Below, piece by piece: positions 22,632 through 33,795 of a stretch of DNA of 64,000 nt. Within the stretch, counting starts at the first letter, position 1. Every line of letters starts with the position of its first letter. This stretch comes from Trichobilharzia regenti (lineage: Eukaryota > Platyhelminthes > Trematoda > Strigeidida > Schistosomatidae). Under the pieces are notes generated by a model, which saw nothing but the letters and a program-made list of their open reading frames with translations, was not told the origin of the DNA and did not search any database. The DNA lies in assembly GCA_944472135.2 (NCBI GenBank), contig OX235262.1, positions 38,429,804-38,493,803 of the forward strand, written 5' to 3'. The translations under genes were made by a program, and so were the position numbers.

Positions 22632-24092
22632 TTGATTGAGAAGCATAATCCTGTTATAATCAGCTCATTTAAACCTTAGAAAATTTTAAGTGTCTGATGT
22701 AGAGGAAACTGACAGCCCAAGTATTGATTTGTAGGGATTTGATTGACTGGTTACAGGATTTCATCATCAGCTGTCATCGGTTAGAGAACCATTGGAAAAC
22801 CTTGCAGAGATTACTAGACAACTGTTTCCTCCTAGTTTGCAGCTCTTCATCAGTAAGCACCCACCGGGTTTTCCAATGCTTCTCTAACCGATATCAGCTC
22901 ATGATGAAATTCTGTAACCAAACTGGTAGTTCTAACTTATTTTCAGTTACAGTGATTAACAATGTGACTAGTTAAAAAGGCATTTAGTGATAACCCCTTA
23001 ACATATAGAGGTAGATATCAGCTTCATACAATTCATCAATTTTCACTTTTACTTCGTCTAACATCTTACGTTGCGTTGACCTGAGGAGATTTTCTGTTGA
23101 AAGGACAATGACTTGATTGTGACATAGGTTTAAATTTGATAGCCGCACATCTCATTTATGGTTTCTAGGTAAAGTAGAGTGTGGAAACAAACAAAAATCT
23201 TACATGTCATGACTGAGCTAAAGAAAACATACGATATTTCTGATAATATAACAGCATTAGTAAGGATTTAAAACTTAACAATCTCCCTCCATTGTGAGTG
23301 GGATGTGAAGTGTCAATATTTTCACCACCCTTTCACAAATATTTACTTCAAGTCATTCTTCACCGAACAGTATTTCGAAGTGAGTCGTCAGTATTCCTAT
23401 CAAAGTGTAAGACTGAGAAGTTATTATGAAAGTAAGCTTATCCATTGGTCTCTGATTCACATCTATGTTCTTGTACTGTCTTGTGAAGGGATCTGCACCA
23501 TTCAACTTCAGCTATTCAGTGAGTCAATTTCACTTTAAAAAACGCACAAGCAGCCATCGCCGCTTAAGCACCATATAGGTAGTGAAAGAGATAGTAAATT
23601 GTATTTTCAAATTTCATTTTGACTTATATTAAGAAGCTTCCAACTTGATGAAAGGTTATGAGCTGTACTTTTAACTGAGACGAATGTACAACAAGTTAGA
23701 GGTGAATGGACGTCAGTGATATAGAAAACGAAACTGGCTGATAACTGTTGGTTGGTCCGGTAACCTGGGCCCTACAATACAGATCTCCTGATATCCCTAA
23801 AGATGAGACACTGCTTCCAACCAATTCTAGTCTCCTGAAATCGGACTCTAAGAATGAATACAATGAAAATAGTAACAATTTTCGTTAAAATATTTTGTTT
23901 CTTAGAAGAATATGCATTATATATATATATATTATTTCAGTGAAAAGAATGAGTCTCCCTGTGAATGTTTACGATGAATAATTTTTGGTGTTAGTGTTCT
24001 ATACTAGGCAGAAAACAAAAGTAGTGCTAGTGTGCATTTGTGACACAGCGGTAGAATGTTCGCCAGCCATACAGATGGCCCTGGAGCTTGAA
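22632..24092 (+). repeat. Left arm of a roughly 1.45-kb inverted duplication
   Basis: Matches the complement of 42008-43652 over its whole length with few differences; where I compared about 300 bases directly the difference was a few percent. The unit holds a Sm-alpha-like fold-back, about 1 kb of unique-looking sequence with no coding frame of note, a TA microsatellite, and part of a SINE-B head. Its nature is unknown. Confidence 0.85.
22762..22930. mobile_element. Sm-alpha-like fold-back (inverted halves)
   Basis: A minus-oriented copy (complement reads GCTTACTGATGAAGAGC, then GAGGAAACAGTTGTCTAGTAA) is followed at once by a plus-oriented 3' half (GGTTTTCCAATGCTTCTC, then CTCATGATGAAATTCTG). 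The two 3' halves form a hairpin of about 45 bases per arm around the hammerhead-like segment. Confidence 0.7.
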
Positions 24093-24122
24093 GCCCTATG
24101 TTCCACTGGGAACGTGGAAAAA
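24030..24122 (+). mobile_element. SINE-B copy with internal deletion
   Basis: Head GTGACACAGCGGTAGAATG joins directly, just after GATGGCCCTGGAG, to the 3' end CTTGAAGCCCTATGTTCCAC. Most of the body is lost. Confidence 0.75.
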
Positions 24123-24469
24123 ACAATCTATACAATTTTAGGGAAATGATAATCTTTGAAGCTAATGAGATCTAAAACAGAGTTCTTATAAGAAGTTTCG
24201 TCTTAATGGAAATGTTTTGAGATGAAGTAAGTGATACCACACTGTTAGCTAAACTCTTCACAGAGCTTATGAGAAGGGAATAAGTGAAATTTTCAGGCAA
24301 ATATAAATATCTCTTCAGTGAAATTTTGAGGCAGGTGAATTGTACTGCATAAATGACTGACTGTTGTAATCCTTACATTAGTATACAGTAAAAAATCTTT
24401 AGACACACATAGAATGATATTTGATAATGATGGGGAATAACATACTATCAATCGACTGGTGCTTTACAG

Positions 24470-25195
24470 AAGGTGTGAGTGAACATAGATAAGATAGAGG
24501 TGATAAAAATAACCCACAACCAATGGCAACAACAAGCAGCAATCCCTATCAACGGAATGAATTTGGATGACGCCACTTCCTTCAATTGTCCGGCTACGCG
24601 ACATCGTTTCAGTTATCGGAGACACGGATGAGAATGTGAAAACCAAAGTAGGAAAGGCAAGACACACATTTACCATTCTGAAATCAGTTTTCAATTCTTA
24701 TGCACTCACCATAAAGACCGAAATTAGGGTTTCGAATACTGCTGTTAGCTTAGTCCTTCTATATGGATCAAAAATGTGTCGTGTCATGGAAAGCACTTTC
24801 AACAGTCTATAACAAATTTTCACTAACAGCTGCCTTCACTGTCTCCATACAAAGATCAAATGGCCAGAAAGAATTAGCAACAAGGAGCTCTGCGAACCAA
24901 CCGACCAAGAACTTATTGCTCAACAAGTATGGGGAGGAAACTGGAGAAAGATCGAGCACATGCTGAAGAGCATGTTGGGTTACATCGCACACCAGGCCAT
25001 CTCTCGAGTGGAATCCCATTTAGAAAGAACGAGTTGGATGTGGATCTAAGGATGACTAGGACTAGTTCGTGAACGTAGGGGATGACAGAATCTGGTCAAT
25101 CGTGTGGCCAGTTGAAGAAGACCACAGTAAACAGAACAAAAAGGAGAAACCCTGTATCTTTTTTCGGGATCCACGGGGATAATAATCAATCGACT
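24470..25195 (+). pseudogene. RTE-like LINE 3' fragment
   Basis: Begins VNIDKIEVIKIT, then the connection-to-C-terminal blocks TKVGKARHTFTILKSVF and VLLYGSKMCRVMEST. Further blocks in shifted frames include WPERISNKELCEPTDQE, and the tail is ACCCTGTATC...AATAATAA. No catalytic RT motif remains. Confidence 0.8.
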
Positions 25196-25507
25196 GAGGT
25201 GTTAATAAACATTATCAATGGTTTACAGCTAATTATAGGAAATCCCTCTTGTGAATAATATTGTTGAAGATATACCTTTGGATAAATGAGTATAAACGAA
25301 TTACGAATACTGGTTTAGTATAACGATAAACGGGAACAGTTAATAATATAATGACGATCTAATAGAGTTCAGGTAGTCTACAGAGATTTTGTTTTATAAT
25401 CTCAGTCAGCCCGTTTACACCTTTGGTTGGTTAGTTTCAGCTAAAGAGAGCGGGAAACCCGTCCTATATGATCATTCTTACCTTCAATGCATATTAATGA
25501 TTAATAT

Positions 25508-25640
25508 ACGTGTAAAACTTGGGCACTGTGGTTGTAAGTAACTCCATATTAGTTTGTTTATTAGATGTATCACACAGTGAAACAGTATTATTTACTGGAT
25601 GACGTTTCAAATAAAATTTATTGTTCATAATCATATCATC
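25508..25640 (-). repeat. 3' end of PLE-D copy 2 (one inverted arm), with hammerhead-like fold
   Basis: The complement holds TGATATGATTATGAACA, then GAAACGTCATCCAGTAAAT, and ends ACCACAGTGCCCAAGTTTTAC. The same sequence recurs inverted at 26262-26400. Stem II has partly decayed here (GAACA facing TATTT). Confidence 0.75.
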
Positions 25641-26262
25641 AATTATAATCACACGACTTCGAAACTTGAGTTTTATAGTTTCCTTTGTCTTCCTCTCCTA
25701 TTTGTCGTCGTAGGGGCAGTAGAATTTCTCAAATATCTGTGTGGACAGGTGTGGAATCATTCCTGTTTCACGCATTTGCAGTTGATTCGATAAACAAAGT
25801 CTTTGTTATCAATCTCTCCTTCTACGCTGTGACATTAGATTTGAAAACTGTCATCCTATTCAATCCTATTGTATGGTTGTGTGTTATTGCATGTAGTGAG
25901 TGATAAAGTTGAACTGTTCTCCAGATTTCTTATCCTATTACGGTCAATCAATCTACATATTTTGCAAGGTTTTTATTCTCGGCTAGTCTAACTGCCCCTG
26001 TTCTACTAGTGTGACCTATGTATTTGACCTGATAATCATTGAAGGCAGGGTATTAGATAAACTAAATCGTTTTGTTTTATTGGCTGCACAAGTTTGACCC
26101 TTTAACCGACAAAGCTTGTTCCTAATTGAGTTTGTGGGCGTGAATGCCACTTTTATTCCTACCGTGTTAAGAATTCTGCGTAAGGTAGTTTCCGAGGTTC
26201 CTTCCTTGTTTGGAATTACTACTGATGATTTAGATTCCTTATTGTTGGTGTTGACAAAGGAA
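25641..26262 (-). pseudogene. PLE-D copy 2, linker and GIY-YIG endonuclease, 5'-truncated
   Basis: The minus strand reads SSVVIPNKEGTSETTLRRIL and VAFTPTNSIRNKLCRLKG, the linker typical of PLEs. Then, after a frameshift, KYIGHTSRTGAVRLAENKN for the endonuclease core, with GLNRMTVFKSNVTA and ERLITKTLFIESTANA toward the C-terminus. The RT domain is absent: the element starts directly at the inverted arm. Confidence 0.8.
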
Positions 26263-26400
26263 ACTATAAAACTCAAGTTTCAAAGTCGTGTGATTACAGT
26301 TGACATGATTATGAACAATAAATTTTGTTCGAAACGTCATCCAGTAAATAATACTGTTTCACTGTGTGATACATCTAATAAACAATTTAATATGGAATAA
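26262..26400 (+). repeat. Inverted arm on the 5' side of PLE-D copy 2
   Basis: From GACAAAGGAAACTATAAAACTC it matches the complement of the element's own 3' end. It includes the best hammerhead-like fold of the family at 26296-26346 (GAACA/TGTTC stem, then GAAACGTC). Confidence 0.8.
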
Positions 26401-26629
26401 TAATTATTTCCCATAAAAAATGCCCGATTACATTTTCAGACAATATAGCTGGCAGCCAAGCATACCTGTGAAATAAAAAGGAAGACAGAATGGAAATTGT
26501 TCAAGATTTAGGAAAGATTCGAGTGTAAATTAATCATTCAAATATCATTCGGGGGTATTCTTCACATCATTTTTCAAACTTTTCGCCAATGAATTATTTA
26601 ATCTTATCTAATGTTGTAACACACATGGA

Positions 26630-26700
26630 AACCGTGTGACTTCAGTTGATATGATGAGCAATAATTAATGCTGGAAACGTCATTCAGTTGTTAATACTGT
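26630..26700 (+). mobile_element. Solo PLE-D hammerhead-like fragment
   Basis: CAGTTGATATGATGAGCA, loop, TGCTGGAAACGTCATTCAG. The core is shortened to ATGATGA and the last stem pair is lost. Flanks lack the rest of the PLE end. Confidence 0.55.
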
Positions 26701-26924
26701 ATAGTTGGTATTTAAGAGGGAAATTATCTAGCTCGGAAATCTGTCTGTCTGTTTTCGACATAGAACTTTGCACAAATGTGCAGCAGTTCAAGTCACCACA
26801 CTCCATGTAGCACACGAAGCAAGAGAAGAAAGTACAAGAAAAGCATAAAAGAGACAATTAGCAGAGGTGTGAGACGAAGGAATAGTAATAACGAAGAACA
26901 AAATAGTTTCATTGGAAATCATAA

Positions 26925-29349
26925 GTCACAAGGAGTGGATGCATCTGCGCCAGCCACTGAGAACGATTTTGAGCCATGTCACCAATTGTTTCCAACCACT
27001 GGTTTTTACCGTCCCGAGGACCCCAACCAGTCAGAAAGTCTACACCTTCCTACGTGGCTCAGACTGGCTGTCATAGATTTCATTGACTGGTGATATGTTT
27101 TTGTTTGACCTCCACTAGCTTTTTTCCAGCCTGACCCTACATCCGCTAACATTGCTCGTCGTGGAAGGCGATGACTAGGCATATGTCACACATATCCTAA
27201 CCATCTCAGTCTTTGTAACTTCACAACTTCGTCGGTTGATTTCCCCTGTTTACCTAGAACTCGACGCCTAACCTCAATATTGCTCACCTTATTATGCCAC
27301 TTCACACGGGAAATAGAGCGCAGGTACCTATGATCAAAGACAGCTAATCTTTTCATATCTTCCACTCTCAGTGACTAGGTCTCACAGCTGGCCATAAAGG
27401 AGGACGGAACGGACTGATGAGCAGTACACCCGCCCTTTGGTCGATAGTCGGATATCTCTAGACGAGATATCTAGACGAGATACCACTAGACGAGATCGTC
27501 TACACTAGAGACGGCGTGAACTGGCATATGCAAAACTATCCCCCTGTATTCGTGCTGAGATTTAGTCAGAGATCAACCCGTTGGGGCTGATGGTACTTTT
27601 CAAATAAGTGAAGCGGTCAACGTGCTCTACCACTTCACTTCCTATTTTTAAACTAGGCGTCGATGTAGTCCAGTCCTGTAACATCATCTTGCATTTGGCG
27701 GGAGCGAATCGCATGCCAAACATTCGTAGATTGTGGCTCAAGGTGTTTAGAAGACTCTGCATTTTGTCAGCGTCTTCGCCTAGAAGGACTATATCGTCTG
27801 CATATTCCAAGTCAACGAGATTATTCTCTGGTAGCAAGTCAATCCTTGAGTCGCTGAAGTCACTTAGGGTTAAGTCCATTAGTACATCTATGATGAAGTT
27901 GAATAGAAAAGGAGATAATGGGCATCCTTGACGGACACCACTAGTCGTCATCAGTTCAGATGACAGCTCGCCGTAAGCCCTCACCTGGCTGTATGAGTAC
28001 GAGTAGAGTGCCTTAATCAGTGCAATATATTTTCCTGGAATTCCCTTTACAGCCAAGCATCTCCAGAGAACCTCTCGATCGACAGAGTCGAATGCTGCCT
28101 TTAGGTCAAGAAATATAATGACTGTTGGACGCCGGTAGGAATGCCTATGTTCTAGAATCTGTCGGAGGGTGAAGATCATACACCCTCTTCCTGGTCTAAA
28201 GCCTGCCTGGCTCTCTCGTGTTTGTGCCTCCCGAGCACCACTCAGTCTACGCATGATTATTGAGCCTAAGACTTTAGATACTATATTAGTCAAGCTAATC
28301 CCTCTGTGATTATCACAGGAAGACTTGTCTCCCTTCTTGTATATGGGGATAATCAGTGACTTACACCAACCCGATGGGACTTCTTCTGATTCCCAGACGC
28401 TGCCTAGTACCTCAGTTAATGCAGACAGTAAGCTGTCTCCACCGTACTTAAATACCTCTGGAGTCATTCCATCAGGTCCCGCTGCTTTGCCTAGTTTCAG
28501 ATTGGTGACAGCTTTAGTAACCTCAGTTAGGGACGGAGGACCTGTGTCTATATCCCATTCAGGGAGGTGTTGGATGCTCGGAAGGTTGAGCGTGGCTGTG
28601 GGCCAATTAAACTGCTCCTCATAATGCTCTTTCCAACGATCCAGTCGTCTATCCTGGGAGCTAATTATAGTGCCATTTTTTTCCGAGATTGTTTCACTGA
28701 TGATTTGTCTTCTCCCACCCGTTTCCCTGATGAGTCTAAATAGTTGCCTGGTGTTGCCTATCCTCAAAGCTTTCTCCATCTCTTTGGCTTTTGTCACCCA
28801 CCACTGTTCACGGTCCTTGCGGAGACTTTTCGTAAGTTTCCTCTTGTGCAGCTTTCGCTCCTCATTGAATTCGGAGCTCGCCGGAATAAGTCTTCTAGCA
28901 TCTATCAGTTCGGATGAGGCGGTGGAGATCCAGTGGTTTTTACTCACCTTTGGGTTTACCTTATTCACAGCTTTTACAGCTGTATCTATGGCTGCCTGGA
29001 TATTTTTCCAAGCTTCTTCAGGGTGAGCACAGCTGTCGAACACAGATATGTGTTTAGCTAGTTCTTCCTCAAATACGGATTTAGTTTCCTGATCGAGCTG
29101 GGGACGTGATGGTTTTACCGCCAGCTGTTTCCTACGTCCGTTCAGTCGTAAGCACACCCGAGCGCGGACCAGTGCATGGTCGGTATCTACACACGTGTTC
29201 CAGAAGGAGCGACAATCTCCTACCGACCCACGCCAACGATAGCTTATTGCTATGTGGTCTATTTGTGTCCAGCGTTGGTTTGATGAAGGGGGTCTCCAAG
29301 TCAAACAGTGTCTCTCCTTGTGTTTGAAGTTAGTGCTTACAAGAAACAA
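26925..29349 (-). pseudogene. LINE reverse transcriptase and C-terminal part
   Basis: Open for 595 codons to 27562. It begins with the endonuclease end (QIDHIAISYRWR, then DTDHALVRARV with the conserved Asp-His). The RT follows: LGKAAGPDGMTPEVFK, ESQAGFRPGRGCMIFTLRQ, FLDLKAAFDSVDRE, SGVRQGCPLSPFLFNFIID and LEYADDIVLLGE with the intact YADD. A nonsense codon at 27562 follows GLISD where the family continues EISARIQ, probably one base change. The C-terminal part is readable in shifted frames (RLRWLGYVTHMPSHRLPRRA, then WKKASGGQTKTYHQSMKS). No functional product is expected without read-through, but the copy is relatively young. Confidence 0.88.
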
Positions 29350-29485
29350 ATGATTATCAGAGCAGAACTGTAGGAGACGGTCACCGTTGTCGGTTCGCTG
29401 GCACGGACTCCATAGGTGCCACCGACATCCTTCTCAGATTGACACAATTTCCCTACTTGAGCGTTAAAGTCACCAGCTAGAACGA

Positions 29486-30301
29486 CTATGTCTGAGCGTT
29501 TAGCCTTTTCACCAAACTAGACAGCTTTTGGTAGAACTCATCCTTCGTTTCATCTGAACTGCAGTCAGTGGGGGCGTAGGCGGAGATTACGAAAAGGCAT
29601 CGGCGAGTAGTGCAGTCCTTTCTCCTTTTTACTGATCCGTTCAGACGGACAGCACACATTCGGCTATCTACCGGGATCCAGTCAAGCAATGTCTTTTCTG
29701 CCCTAGTACTCAAAGCTATCCCTACGCCAGCTAATCCTCGTGAACTAGCTGTGGCATCTCCTGACACCCTCAAGGTGAATTTTGCAGATTCAACCTGTTG
29801 GCCAGGTGGGGTTAGGTGAATAACCACACTTGGGTCTTGTATGCGTGTTTCTGAAACACAGCATACATCAATGGCTCGTGATGCCAGGGTCTTGGCTAGT
29901 GATGCTTGTTGTCCTATTTGGCAAAGTGTCCTAACATTAAGAGCTCCTATATGAAATTGGTGGCGCGGCTTTAAGAGGCTGTCGGTGGTGGTTTTTTGGC
30001 TTCCATCGTTTTTAGTGGACGCAGAGTGGAGAGGAAGTGGAGAGCTATCAAGTCGAGGAGTTGCATCAGTGGAAGGAAGGCAAGATGATAGAGATGAAGA
30101 TGAAGACAAAGATGAGTGAGTAATAGAGAGGTTTCGTGTGCATTTCGGATTGTGAGGGCGATTGTTACTTCCCGGCTGCCCACACCGTGGAAGTTGGTTG
30201 CGTGACCGCAGAGCCCAGGGGACAACTGCTTGAGGCCGGTCACACGCGGCCTGTTTTGGTTTGTTCTTTTTGTTTGTGTGTCTCAGTAGCATATTTATCA
30301 C
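29486..30301 (-). pseudogene. LINE apurinic-like endonuclease domain
   Basis: Part of the LINE polyprotein that would nick the target DNA. Seen motifs: GALNVRTLCQIGQQASLAK, then VCCVSETRIQ with the catalytic Glu, GVGIALSTRAEKTLLDW, and VISAYAPTDCSSDE. The expected GDFNAQVG lies just after, but in another frame at about 29480-29460, so a frameshift at about 29500 breaks the protein, and a second at about 29395 brings it back to the RT frame. The N-terminal part is rich in Ser and basic residues. A separate ORF1 was not found. Confidence 0.85.
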
Positions 30302-30744
30302 TCCTGCCCTGTGACACGGCAGCAGGAAGCGCGGTCGTTGTTAATCCGGGCCACGGCCGATCCGGCATGAAATTTTGTGATTTTGTATTTATCATGATGT
30401 TGGATTGGGTAGCTGCTTTTTGTTTAACCTTTCTGGCATGGTAGACCTCAAGAGACATAAGTCTCAGCCAGTATAGCTTGATTAGGTCATTGCGGTGTTC
30501 AAGCCCGACCACCACGTTAAGGTAGCAGCTTTCGGTCGGGAGCTCGGAAATAGTTCTACCACAGTGCTGAAACTCTATACTTACATAAATAGTGGATTTC
30601 GGTGAGTATTTGTACTCACAATCAACCGGCTGCACCTCACTGCCCACGAATTCTCACCAGAACCTGGGTATTTCCCTACGTTAATAGAGAAAGTCATTAG
30701 TGAGTGTCAGATTGATATTCAGGTGTCGGTTGGCGCGCATTTGA

Positions 30745-30895
30745 CTGACTTCAGGATTTCATCATAAGCTGACATCAGTAACATAACGAATGGAAAATTA
30801 CCTGGGAGTACTAGACAGCTGTCTCGTCCAAGTTCGGAACCCTTCATCAGTCCATGCACCTGCTGGGGTTAGAACCCAGGACATTGAGGTAAGAT
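30745..30895 (-). mobile_element. Sm-alpha-like retroposon copy
   Basis: The minus strand has B box GGGTTCTAACCCC, GGACTGATGAAGGG, stem II GTTCCGAACTTGGAC, then GAGACAGCTGTCTAGTACTC and the 3' CTTATGATGAAATCCTG block. The core GAAAC is GAGAC here. Confidence 0.75.
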
Positions 30896-32159
30896 ATTTT
30901 ATTTGATATGGTACCTTGGTGAAACTAATCTCACTTTACTCCTGGTCAAGCTTAAATGGATCATTAAGCCAGTTATATGTACCGCACATCTATACCACTT
31001 CCGTGGATAATGCCTGTAAAAGATAACAGCAGATTTAAGTCTTACAAACACGATCAAGCTCTTAAACACTGAGTTTCTTAATAAGTGGATTTCATTTTCC
31101 AGTGATTCATTTAAATTTTGCAAGCATACCAACGGTTTTTCATAAAAAGGCGGTGCTATGTTTTGTATTTGCGGATGCTAATGTACCTATAGTTTTATTT
31201 TAGAAGTGTTGATATTTCAGCTGACAAGTGTTTACAGTAAAAATCACTATTCCAATAAATCATCTTCCCATAAAAAAACAATTGTTTACTTGTTTGTTGA
31301 TGTCGTTCCTTGTTTGTTTACTTTGAAACTTGAAATTCATGGTCGATTTGTTTAAAACGTATAAATACATCTACTGTATTAGAGATAAGGATTAAAAGCT
31401 TAGGCAAGTCATATCACTTTGAAAGTGTCACACGTTAGGATCCGTTTATATATATATATATATATATATATATCAAAAACAGGATAAATAACATTTATTT
31501 GAAATGGATAGAAAATTTACTTAGTACCAGACAAAGTTAGCTGAACAGAATTCCCTATGAAGCCAATAAAAGTGTTTCTTTTCTGCATTTTACCGCAAAA
31601 GATTTATCCTCAGTCAACTGATTTTATGAATTATTGTAGATTAACGCCCACTGTCATGAAATAATAATCAAGGAATTTTCAAAACTCTATTGAGAAAAGA
31701 ACCCGCTCATCTGATGTCACGTACAAAGTGGAGAAAACTTTAGGATATTCAGCCTTACTGAGAGGCAAAGAAATGTTCAAAGGCTAAAAGGGAGAATGAA
31801 AAACACCAGATGATAGATGTAAGATCACTAGCAATTTCTGGTTATTTTTCTAAGTTGACAATTACGGATTCAGAAATGTTCTGGTGATACTGATGTAGAA
31901 AATTACACATTCTATGCTCTCCAAACAGACTGTATCACATATGTTATATAACAATGTTCGCCAAAAGCATAACGCCTCTGAAAGCGTTTCCATCACAGCC
32001 GACGTTTTACAAGTTTATATTTATGAATACACAAAGAATAAGGTAATAAACAACAGTTTATGATGCAAAGATATTTCCATTCAGTATTTCTGCTAGGCGA
32101 TGTCGGTACGTGATGACTTAAACAGATTGACTTTTTTGGACATAATAATGTATTACTTA
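30896..32159. other. No gene recognised; TA microsatellite at 31447-31475
   Basis: Apart from the TA dinucleotide run and AT-rich stretches nothing matches the repeats of the window. A 77-codon minus-strand frame at 31132-30899 has no recognisable motif. Confidence 0.5.
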
Positions 32160-32393
32160 TTATTTTATTCCTTTATGTTCCGAGTGGGACATACAGCTTC
32201 AAGATAGAGTTTTAAAGTTTCGGTAGCGGAGATTTTATTTTTACGGAGTCGGGTTGCTAGCCCTACACACAAACTTCCCTCTTTATCGGCTTTATCGCAG
32301 GTTTACCCAGGTTTGGGGATGAAATAGCTGGGGATCGAATCACAGACAATATATGTGGTTGGCCAGCGGTGTACCCCTGAACCATCGACGCAC
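32160..32393 (-). mobile_element. SINE-B copy
   Basis: The minus strand has head CGATGGTTCAGGGGTACACC, B box TGATTCGATCCCC, and 3' end AGCTGTATGTCCCACTCGG. Diverged but end to end. Confidence 0.75.
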
Positions 32394-33545
32394 TAATAAT
32401 GTACTTAGATCTTTTTATTCAGGAAATCACTGTGAATGGATAAGTGAAAACTATCAGGAAGCGTAAGATGAAAATATTTTTGTGTATATGAGTTTTTGAA
32501 AATCAGTATAAATGGTATAATATTGTGGTCAAAATTCTTTTGTTTTTTGGGCTGTTTTTTAATATAAAACGCATTTTAAATCATCCATAAATAATTAACT
32601 GCATACCTAACTAAACGAACGCAAGTGATGTAATACAAGCAAAATCTATCTGAGGACCCATGATAGGGAGATTGACACAATCAAGTACAAATAAACCAAG
32701 TTGTGTAGATATATTTAGCAGATTGAGCTTATCGTTGGTTCAGAGAACACAAAATTCCCAATTCCATAATTATTAACTCACTGTCAGTCATTCTGAAAAC
32801 TTGACTTCATTTCGTGCTTGTTAGCCTTTTGAGGGTGACTTTGAAGGACGTGCTCGTTAAGCAGATTCGTGGTGTATATACATCAGTCATATTTGAACTT
32901 GATATGGCTGTTACACTAATGAAAATTGAATCTTTTTACAGCCATCACTGTGATCGAAAAGTAGCAACTGAAGTTGAAGTTATCGTCGCATTCAAAGTGA
33001 GATTGTTTGTCGCTACAAATAATAAAACATGCAAATAACTCATGACTTCAGTACTGTTTCCAAATAAAAATAAAGAGTATCAGTTAGGTATTCTGAACGT
33101 GGTTACGTTTCGTAATGAACTGCTAGAAAACCCAACAACAAATCTATTTTTTCTGAATTTGTGCTAGAATGCTTCCATGTTAGTGAACACAGGGGATTGT
33201 ATAACTCCTTTACATATAATAAGCATTCGCCTTACTTTTCCAGTGATATATACTAGCTAATTTATATAACTTTTGTCAACTGGTTGGCATAAGTTTTAGC
33301 TACGTGATAGTCAAGCAGAGCACAGATTCACTTGTAAGCGATCATTATATGTGTGAGATAACGCTTTTTTTCGCTTAATTTAATAATTTCTGACTTTTGT
33401 GTGACTTTCCATTTGGTAAAAATATTTATTTGAAAAATGGCTACCAGGTAGGACAAAATATCCGTAAATAATTGTCTGCATATTTGAAAAAAAACGGAGA
33501 GTAAATGGATAAAAAAACGTACGACTGGGAATAAAAAGTCTGTAT
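32394..33545. other. No feature recognised
   Basis: AT-rich. The 74-codon frame at 32814-33038 has no recognisable motif. Confidence 0.45.
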
Positions 33546-33795
33546 TTGTCCACGCAGAATTTTCTGAACAAATACCGAAAGGTTTTGCTACTAAGAGGAA
33601 GTGGATTTTTGAGCAACGCAGTCATGCTACATTTCATTTACACAGGACATCGGGTAGACACATCGAATTCTTTAAAGGTAAGTTATAGGCAAACAAGCAA
33701 GCCAAGTCTTTTCAATTTCATAGAGCCTGTCGCTATTGAACGGTTAAAATATTCAATTATGTATTCAAAAAGAAGTTGGTGTAGGTTTTTCTTTA
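33546..33795 (+). pseudogene. PLE-A GIY-YIG endonuclease, C-terminal fragment
   Basis: Starts EFSEQIPKGFATKRKWIFEQ, then after a frameshift SNAVMLHFIYTGHRVDTSNS, SLKVSYRQTSKPSLFNFIEP and VAIERLK. This follows the order FSEHVPK, LNIAITRHL and FAEAISIKCLKPDLC of the copy at 54540. The catalytic YIG part is missing. Confidence 0.7.

Larger units (their letters stand above)
26715..30660 (-). mobile_element. Nearly full-length LINE (RTE-like; APE endonuclease plus RT)
   Basis: Single-polyprotein non-LTR retrotransposon on the minus strand, with a 5' untranslated part (about 30660-30300), endonuclease, RT, C-terminal part and a 3' untranslated part (about 26925-26715). It is the most complete LINE in the window. 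Clade placement as RTE-like rests on overall RT similarity from memory and needs a tree. Short tandem copies of CTAGACGAGATA lie at about 27455-27505 inside it. Confidence 0.9.

Noticed and set aside
26776..27093. A 105-codon plus-strand open frame, and others at 27608, 28325, 28670, 29106 and 30136
   Set aside because: They lie antisense to the LINE on the minus strand and show no motif.
31447..31475. TA-dinucleotide runs here and at 23917, 34269 and 42160 as regulatory or origin sites
   Set aside because: Ordinary microsatellites; two of the four belong to the inverted duplication.
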